A stretch of 13,016 bases of DNA, taken from NCBI GenBank assembly GCA_014381485.1, contig JACNLN010000143.1, forward strand, positions 1-13,016, written 5' to 3'. The translations under genes and the position numbers were made by a program. The DNA is from Fidelibacterota bacterium. GTDB lineage: Bacteria; Fidelibacterota; Marinisomatia; Marinisomatales; CAZVFT01. The notes under the pieces were generated by a model that was not told where the DNA came from, ran no database searches, and saw only the letters and a program-made list of their open reading frames with translations. Positions within the stretch are counted from its first letter, which is position 1. Each line of letters begins with the position of its first letter. Below, piece after piece: positions 8,807-13,016 of the stretch.

Positions 8807-9295
8807 GTGAGTAGTAGAGTGGTGAGTAGTAATAAGAAAAAATACGACGAAGTAGATCACGATACTATGAGTATCTGTGAGCCAGAAAGTTATTTTGGAC
8901 TTGAGGAGTTCGAACTATATAAAGCAGCCAGAGAATTACGTAAGAGAGTTTATAAGGTAATTAAGTCTTTACCTAACGAAGAGAAATACGCCCTCGGTTT
9001 GCAGATGAGAAAGGCTATTATATCCGTTACCAACAACATTGCAGATAGTCATGGTAGGTGGCATTATCAGGAAACAATTTCCCGACTTTTTCGGGACAGA
9101 ATCGCGAGAGGATCGACAGAAGAAATCATAGACGATCTCAATATCTGTATCGACGAAGGCTACTCACCAACTGAGATATGTGAGAGACTGAAAAAAGAAG
9201 GGTATAAGTTGGTAAAGCAAATAAATAGTTACATACACTACTTGAAAAAATCTCAAAAAGAAAATACAACAAAAGGTCGTTCGGCTGACCGGTAA
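8807..9295 (+). CDS. Four-helix-bundle protein, 23S rRNA intervening-sequence (IVP/S23) family
   Basis: The helical core matches the family encoded in 23S rRNA intervening sequences and widespread as free-standing genes. FELYKAARELRKRVY (35-49) opens helix 1. LPNEEKYALGLQMRKA (55-70), then NNIADSHGR (76-84; usually NIAEGxGR), and IARGSTEE (99-106; usually ARGSxxE) are the conserved stretches. The protein is soluble and has no catalytic motif. Known relatives include the Avd accessory proteins of diversity-generating retroelements; the cellular role of stand-alone members is not established. Residues 1-9 are encoded by a GAGTRGT heptamer repeat, so the GTG start at 8807 is suspect. The ATG at 8867 (residue 21) would give 142 aa, closer to the family. 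The gene is bracketed by a 12-bp inverted repeat (8817-8828 and 9318-9329). Confidence 0.82.
   Translation: MSSRVVSSNKKKYDEVDHDTMSICEPESYFGLEEFELYKAARELRKRVYKVIKSLPNEEKYALGLQMRKAIISVTNNIADSHGRWHYQETISRLFRDRIARGSTEEIIDDLNICIDEGYSPTEICERLKKEGYKLVKQINSYIHYLKKSQKENTTKGRSADR
8809..8830. repeat. Heptanucleotide repeat and left arm of a 12-bp inverted repeat
   Basis: Units GAGTAGT (8809-8815), GAGTGGT (8817-8823) and GAGTAGT (8824-8830) are separated by one extra A at 8816. Within them GAGTGGTGAGTA (8817-8828) is the exact reverse complement of 9318-9329 on the other side of the four-helix-bundle gene. Confidence 0.75.
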
Positions 9296-9317
9296 AGATT
9301 AACAGATCACAAATGTT

Positions 9318-9332
9318 TACTCACCACTCACC
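9318..9332. repeat. Right arm of the 12-bp inverted repeat (ACTCACC x2)
   Basis: TACTCACCACTC (9318-9329) is perfectly complementary to 8817-8828. The same bases form two copies of the 7-bp word ACTCACC (9319-9325, 9326-9332). In a transcript the two arms would close a stem around the whole four-helix-bundle gene, with a span of 513 bp. Confidence 0.75.
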
Positions 9333-9347
9333 AAGTGAAGGAAATGA

Positions 9348-9378
9348 TTGATTGAGTAAAACAACACTTCTATATTTG
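9348..9378 (+). promoter_or_regulatory. Promoter for the lipoprotein/propeller/PorV-like operon
   Basis: TTGATT (9348-9353) and TATATT (9371-9376) are separated by exactly 17 bp, a good sigma70-type pair. The same bases read ATTG (9347-9350), 20 bp, then TATATTTG (9371-9378), close to the Bacteroidota consensus TTTG-N19/20-TAnnTTTG. Transcription should start at about 9383-9385, directly before the ATG at 9386. The mRNA would then have almost no leader, in keeping with the absence of a Shine-Dalgarno. Confidence 0.55.
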
Positions 9379-9385
9379 CAACCTT

Positions 9386-10228
9386 ATGAACAAGAAATTA
9401 TATCTCATTCTTCAATGGACATTGATTTTCTTCATTGCCTGTAATCCTCCTGTTGCTAGCGAGGATGAAGAAGTTGATCCCATTTCGAATGTCATCTTCA
9501 GTTACCTTCAAGAGGATGAGCAGGTATTTATCTCCGCCAGCATCAAGGATCCGTTCAACGGGGATTCTCTTGTTTCTGTTGCTCTTGTCTGGTACGGAAC
9601 AGGTGGTTTCGAACAAACAGAAGATATCGTACCGCTTGTGGATAATGGAAACTTCGGGGATATCCTGAGCAGTGACGGAGTTTACTCCCGAAAGTTATCG
9701 TCTACCGGTAGCGATGGCTATTTCTTGAATCAACCTTTGACCTACGAGGACAGCGGAAAGGTCTATCTCACCATTCGAGCGCAATACGAAGTGCAGGGGG
9801 AAGTATCAGTAAGTGACTCTTTTCATCTGGGGAATATCAATCCTGAAATTCTTTTTATCACCGTTCCTGATACGATTGAAGTGCCCGCTTCAGACTTGAA
9901 CTACGATACGCTGATGGTCTCGGTAGCAGATGCAAACGGTCTAGATGATATTTCATGGGTAGGTTATAGATCCCTCAAACCAGACAGCAGTTATGCTAAC
10001 AATGGAAACTTCATCTATCTTTACGACGATGGCGGAGATTCTGTCATTTATGACGACGGTATGATCACCATCACCAGTGGCGATTCGGCTGAAGGGGATG
10101 GAATTTATTCATATGTTCTTGTTGTATATCCAAATGTCGTAACTGGTACTTATCACTGGACGTTTCAAGCGAGTGATCTAAATGGCGCGATGAGTGATAC
10201 GGTACACCAAAAGGTGATTGTCAAGTGA
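9386..10228 (+). CDS. Outer-surface lipoprotein with two Ig-like domains, function unknown
   Basis: MNKKLYLILQ starts a short lipoprotein signal peptide with lipobox FIAC, so C19 is the probable lipidated residue. The mature protein begins NPPVASEDEE, a flexible acidic linker. Two similar beta-rich Ig-like modules follow, at about 31-148 and 152-279. Each carries an acidic turn: GDILSSDGVYS (91-101) in the first and GDSAEGDGIYS (232-242) in the second. Such DG-rich turns may bind calcium, but this is inference. No catalytic motif is seen and I do not recognise a named family. The promoter at 9348-9378 is close upstream. The stop overlaps the next start as GTGA (10225-10228), so expression with the propeller protein is probably coupled, and the two may work together on the cell surface. 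Confidence 0.85.
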   Translation: MNKKLYLILQWTLIFFIACNPPVASEDEEVDPISNVIFSYLQEDEQVFISASIKDPFNGDSLVSVALVWYGTGGFEQTEDIVPLVDNGNFGDILSSDGVYSRKLSSTGSDGYFLNQPLTYEDSGKVYLTIRAQYEVQGEVSVSDSFHLGNINPEILFITVPDTIEVPASDLNYDTLMVSVADANGLDDISWVGYRSLKPDSSYANNGNFIYLYDDGGDSVIYDDGMITITSGDSAEGDGIYSYVLVVYPNVVTGTYHWTFQASDLNGAMSDTVHQKVIVK

Positions 10229-11841
10229 AGAGACTCCTTCTCTGTGCCGTGTTTGTTCCTATTCTCTCCTCTGGGCAGGTTGCTCTTCCGCGGCTTTTCA
10301 CAATTTACGGATCGTCGTCTGACTCCACCGTATCAGGACTTCAGAGTAATACAATCATTGAGATAAAAAATCAGGGGGATAGTCTCGTATGGCTGGGAAC
10401 CGGTCGGGGTCTATCTGTGATGGATAGTACAGAAATTAGAACATTTTATACCACACCTTCGTTGATCCCAGGAGAAGAAGACGTTCTCGTTCCGTATGGT
10501 GGTGTTTCTGCAATTGCAGTAGCTTCTTTATCAACTTCTGGTACAGATACAGTAATTGTTGCTGTAGCTACCAGTGAAGATGGAGTATCAACAGGCGCTG
10601 GATTAGCACTCACGTTTAATCCCGGCGATACAACCGATGTTCAGTGGCGTTATTTTAGTCAGCCCATCGATAGTTCTGATGATATTACAATCACATGGGG
10701 TGATCAGACACTACAAGCCCTTCCTATCACGGTTCCTCAACAGAATGTCACGTATGATATTGCTATTGGACCAAGTTATTATTGGATAACCAGTTGGGCA
10801 GGTGGACTTCGACGCTTGAGTCGGTGGGAATCAGATGTTGAATGGGAGCGAGTACCTTTACCAATGGATGACCAATCAGAATTTTTATGCGGAGATAGTT
10901 TAGAAGAGTACGATTTGAACCCCCGGGATCCACCACAAGGACAACATAACCACAAAGGATTTTCTGTGTTAGCATATGGTGATACAGTATGGGTGGGGAC
11001 AGCCAATGGCATCAATCGTGGAATCGTGAATGCCGATGATATAACTTGTATCGATTGGATTCATTATTCTTTTCCACTTTCTGGTATTACTGGGAATTGG
11101 GTAGTAGGGTTAGCAAAACAAGAGTGGAATGGTCAGCGAAAAATCTGGGCGGTAACGTTGAGAGCCGACCAGACAGGTGAGCAAAACGGGATCAGTTACA
11201 CTGAGGATGATGGTGAGACATGGTTTTCTGTATCGCAGTTGCGAGGTGAGCGAGGTTACAATATTTTCTGTCTGGATAGTTTGGTCTATGTAGCCACAGA
11301 GAAGGGTCTATGGAAATCGGAAGATGGGGTGAATTTTGCACTCTTCCAACCGGCAGTGGATGCAGAAAACAACGACCAGATTCTCAGCAATCATGTATAC
11401 GCAGTACTACACGATGTAAGACCATATTGGGGTGGTCCTGATCCGGGATCGTTGTGGGTTGGTACTGGTGATGGTTTAGCACGGACTCCTGATCCAGCCA
11501 GCAGTGAATCTATTTGGAAGATTTATCGATATATCGATGAGGAAACTGACTATTATGCCTTTCCCAATCCCTTTTCTCCTCTTAGAGATAATTTGTTGGA
11601 TGGGGATGGGTATGTAAGGTTTCGATATAATGTGCAAAACTCAGATTTAATCAAGGTGGATATTTACAACTTTGCTATGGAGAAAGTAGTATCGTTCAAT
11701 TACGGGCGCGGGGAGGGAGAAGGTACTCTGAAGTGGGATGGTCGGGACAGTAATGGTAATCTGGTGGCAAATGGAGTTTATTTTATCAATTTGTTTTATG
11801 ACAATCAAAATCATTGGGTGAAATTGATCGTGGTGAAGTGA
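10225..11841 (+). CDS. Secreted propeller-repeat protein with T9SS/FlgD-like C-terminal sorting domain
   Basis: A short signal peptide (KR, then LLLCAVFVPILSSG) would be cut after G17, leaving Gln18 as N-terminus. The body carries at least four blade-like motifs of the two-component-regulator-propeller type: VWLGTGRGLSVMD (55-67), VWVGTANGINRG (255-266), VYVATEKGLWKSED (354-367) and LWVGTGDGLARTPD (410-423). These imply a beta-propeller, though the blades are irregular. From residue 443 a C-terminal domain starts with YYAFPNPFSP, contains KWDGRDSNGNLVANGVYF (511-528), and ends VKLIVVK. This is the FlgD-like Ig fold typical of T9SS type A sorting domains. It is therefore a likely substrate of the SprA translocon encoded upstream. 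The GTG start overlaps the preceding stop. What the propeller binds cannot be told from sequence. Confidence 0.88.
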   Translation: MKRLLLCAVFVPILSSGQVALPRLFTIYGSSSDSTVSGLQSNTIIEIKNQGDSLVWLGTGRGLSVMDSTEIRTFYTTPSLIPGEEDVLVPYGGVSAIAVASLSTSGTDTVIVAVATSEDGVSTGAGLALTFNPGDTTDVQWRYFSQPIDSSDDITITWGDQTLQALPITVPQQNVTYDIAIGPSYYWITSWAGGLRRLSRWESDVEWERVPLPMDDQSEFLCGDSLEEYDLNPRDPPQGQHNHKGFSVLAYGDTVWVGTANGINRGIVNADDITCIDWIHYSFPLSGITGNWVVGLAKQEWNGQRKIWAVTLRADQTGEQNGISYTEDDGETWFSVSQLRGERGYNIFCLDSLVYVATEKGLWKSEDGVNFALFQPAVDAENNDQILSNHVYAVLHDVRPYWGGPDPGSLWVGTGDGLARTPDPASSESIWKIYRYIDEETDYYAFPNPFSPLRDNLLDGDGYVRFRYNVQNSDLIKVDIYNFAMEKVVSFNYGRGEGEGTLKWDGRDSNGNLVANGVYFINLFYDNQNHWVKLIVVK

Positions 11842-11954
11842 TGAAAATTAGAAGGTTTCATAAAATTGTGTTTGATTTCAACAGAGCGGATTTTAGAAAT
11901 ATAAGTTTTCGTAATTTGGTGATGAGTGAATGGGAGTGTGAAAAAAATGGTTGA
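11841..11954 (+). CDS. Possible 37-codon small ORF coupling the propeller gene to the PorV-like gene
   Basis: An ATG at 11841 overlaps the preceding stop as TGATG. It reads 37 codons, beginning MKIRRFHKIVFDFN and ending SEWECEKNG, to a TGA at 11952-11954. That stop lies five bases past the GGGAG-preceded ATG at 11947 of the next gene, an arrangement suited to translational coupling. The peptide is basic at first and has no membrane segment or recognised motif. It may be a coupling leader rather than a functional peptide, or chance. Confidence 0.3.
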   Translation: MKIRRFHKIVFDFNRADFRNISFRNLVMSEWECEKNG

Positions 11955-12972
11955 CCCTACTTCCATATATTTCTCCGCGGGAATCTATCATCAATCATCT
12001 ATGTCAAATTCCTATTCATCAGTTCGATCAAAAATCTGGATAAACCTATTCCTCCTTTTTGTTTTATCCACCCTGTTTTCCATAGTTTCAGCCGCAGATA
12101 TTGGCGGTTATGCTGGCAGCTTTCTCAGAGTTGGTACCACAGCCCGCTCCATTGCTATGGGGGGTGGAATGACAGCAGATCTGGATCGTGGTTTTGCCGC
12201 ATATCATAATCCTGCCTCAGTAGCTTTTTTAGATAAACGCCACATTTCTGTCTTTCACCATTTTCTCCCACTGGATAGGTATCTTGTTTCAACCAGCTTC
12301 GCTACCCCCCTCCCACCAACGGGAGGTGTGGGAATTGCTCTGGTGAGTGCTGGTGTGGATGAAATCGATGGAAGAGACCAGACGGGGCACGATATAGGGA
12401 CATTTTCTGCAGCGGAATATGCAGCCTATTTCAGTTTTGCCAATGAATTGGTAAAGGGAGTTAGTGTTGGAGTGAACGTGAAGGTGCTGTACCAGTCTTT
12501 TCCTGTGGATGGCGGAACAAACGCCAGCGGTACAGGTGTGGATGTTGGGATTATCATCAGGAAAATAAAAAATATTGATATTGGTTTTATGTATCAGGAT
12601 GTCAATACGCGCTTTGCCTGGAAGTCTGCTGGAGAAGATGCCGGTCACGCAGGAGGATATGAAGATTATTTCCCGCGTCAGTTACGAATTGGGATAAACT
12701 ATCACCCTGAACTAATTCGTGTTGTTGGTGACTACACTTTTGTGCTTGGAGATGAAACGGTTTATGACCATCGGGTACGATTTGGCTGTGAATATTTTGT
12801 TTACCCCAACGTTGCGCTTAGAGCTGGGATTGATCATTTTTCACCGACATTAGGAGCGGGGCTAAAATATTCATTACTTAAACGAAACGATGCGTATGTG
12901 GATTATGCTTTCCGCCTTGGTCAACGAGGTGAGGGGTTCTCGCATATCTTCACTTATATTTTTACATTTTGA
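11947..12972 (+). CDS. PorV/PorQ-family outer-membrane beta-barrel protein
   Basis: PorV and PorQ are FadL-like barrels. PorV binds SprA and receives cargo from it, and PorQ works at the surface attachment step. The family signature is at the mature N-terminus: GGYAGSFLRVGTTARSIAMGG followed by AAYHNPAS, as in PorV/UPF0164 proteins. The rest alternates in amphipathic strands, such as VSVGVNVKVLY and VALRAGIDHF. The last residues, HIFTYIFTF, end in Phe as barrel proteins do. The signal peptide core is IWINLFLLFVLSTLFSIVSA, cut before ADIGG. Starts are possible at GTG 11926, ATG 11947 and ATG 12001. I chose 11947 because GGGAG at 11932-11936 is suitably placed and the small-ORF stop overlaps there. 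ATG 12001 would give the most ordinary signal peptide (31 aa). Whether it is PorV or PorQ is unresolved. Confidence 0.85.
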   Translation: MVDPTSIYFSAGIYHQSSMSNSYSSVRSKIWINLFLLFVLSTLFSIVSAADIGGYAGSFLRVGTTARSIAMGGGMTADLDRGFAAYHNPASVAFLDKRHISVFHHFLPLDRYLVSTSFATPLPPTGGVGIALVSAGVDEIDGRDQTGHDIGTFSAAEYAAYFSFANELVKGVSVGVNVKVLYQSFPVDGGTNASGTGVDVGIIIRKIKNIDIGFMYQDVNTRFAWKSAGEDAGHAGGYEDYFPRQLRIGINYHPELIRVVGDYTFVLGDETVYDHRVRFGCEYFVYPNVALRAGIDHFSPTLGAGLKYSLLKRNDAYVDYAFRLGQRGEGFSHIFTYIFTF

Positions 12973-13016
12973 TGTTTTTCTCTAATCTCATTAATTCCCC
13001 GAAATTCCCGAAAATC
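12972..13016 (+). CDS. Possible start of a further ORF, cut by the window end
   Basis: An ATG at 12972 overlaps the stop of the PorV-like gene as TGATG, the same junction as at 11839-11843. It stays open for 15 codons (beginning MFFSNLINSPKF) to the window edge. The stretch is too short to tell a gene from spacer. Confidence 0.15.
   Translation, partial: MFFSNLINSPKFPKI

Noticed and set aside
8807..9295. Diversity-generating retroelement accessory protein (Avd)
   Set aside because: The fold family is shared, but there is no reverse transcriptase and no template/variable repeat pair in the window.
11872..11899. Separate promoter for the PorV-like gene (TTGATT, 16 bp, TAGAAA)
   Set aside because: The -10 match is weak and the overlapping stop and start codons point to transcription from upstream.
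12289..12648. Minus-strand 119-codon ORF opposite the PorV-like gene
   Set aside because: It is a shadow of a barrel gene with clear family signature; its translation has no coherent motif.

Overview
The window reads as a bacterial chromosome segment, moderately AT-rich, from the Fibrobacteres-Chlorobi-Bacteroidetes (FCB) side of the tree. The grounds are a full-length SprA-type translocon protein of the type 9 secretion system (T9SS), a PorV/PorQ-family barrel, a secreted protein with a T9SS/FlgD-like C-terminal domain, and mostly Shine-Dalgarno-poor starts. Exact phylum is inference; an uncultured lineage such as Marinimicrobia or a relative of Bacteroidota would fit.

Layout. Positions 13-85 hold a tRNA-Phe (GAA) on the minus strand. 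Its 5' end runs into three 101-bp tandem repeats (73-391), each carrying a copy of the first 13 nt of the tRNA. An AT-rich spacer with a plausible promoter follows, and from there every gene is on the plus strand. Genes in order are rdgB (nucleotide-pool sanitation), sprA (2126 codons, outer-membrane T9SS translocon), a glutaminyl-peptide cyclotransferase-like M28 protein, a four-helix-bundle (23S rRNA intervening-sequence-type) protein, a lipoprotein, a propeller protein with a T9SS sorting domain, a 37-codon small ORF, and a PorV/PorQ-family barrel.

How the genes fit together. SprA and a PorV-like protein are known partners in the Bacteroidota translocon, and the 538-aa propeller protein looks like cargo. 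The glutaminyl cyclase fits the known bias in Bacteroidota for glutamine at position +1 after signal-peptide cleavage. Two exported proteins here show a well-placed +1 Gln and a third can be cut that way. The lipoprotein, propeller protein, small ORF and PorV-like gene are joined by overlapping stop and start codons, with a good promoter 10 bp before the first start, so they look like one operon.

The least ordinary structures are the tRNA-derived 101-bp tandem array, the four-helix-bundle gene bracketed by a 12-bp inverted repeat built of 7-bp words, and three different 7-bp tandem words in the spacers on either side of that gene and the cyclase gene. These repeats extend the apparent 5' ends of both genes, so their start codons are uncertain.
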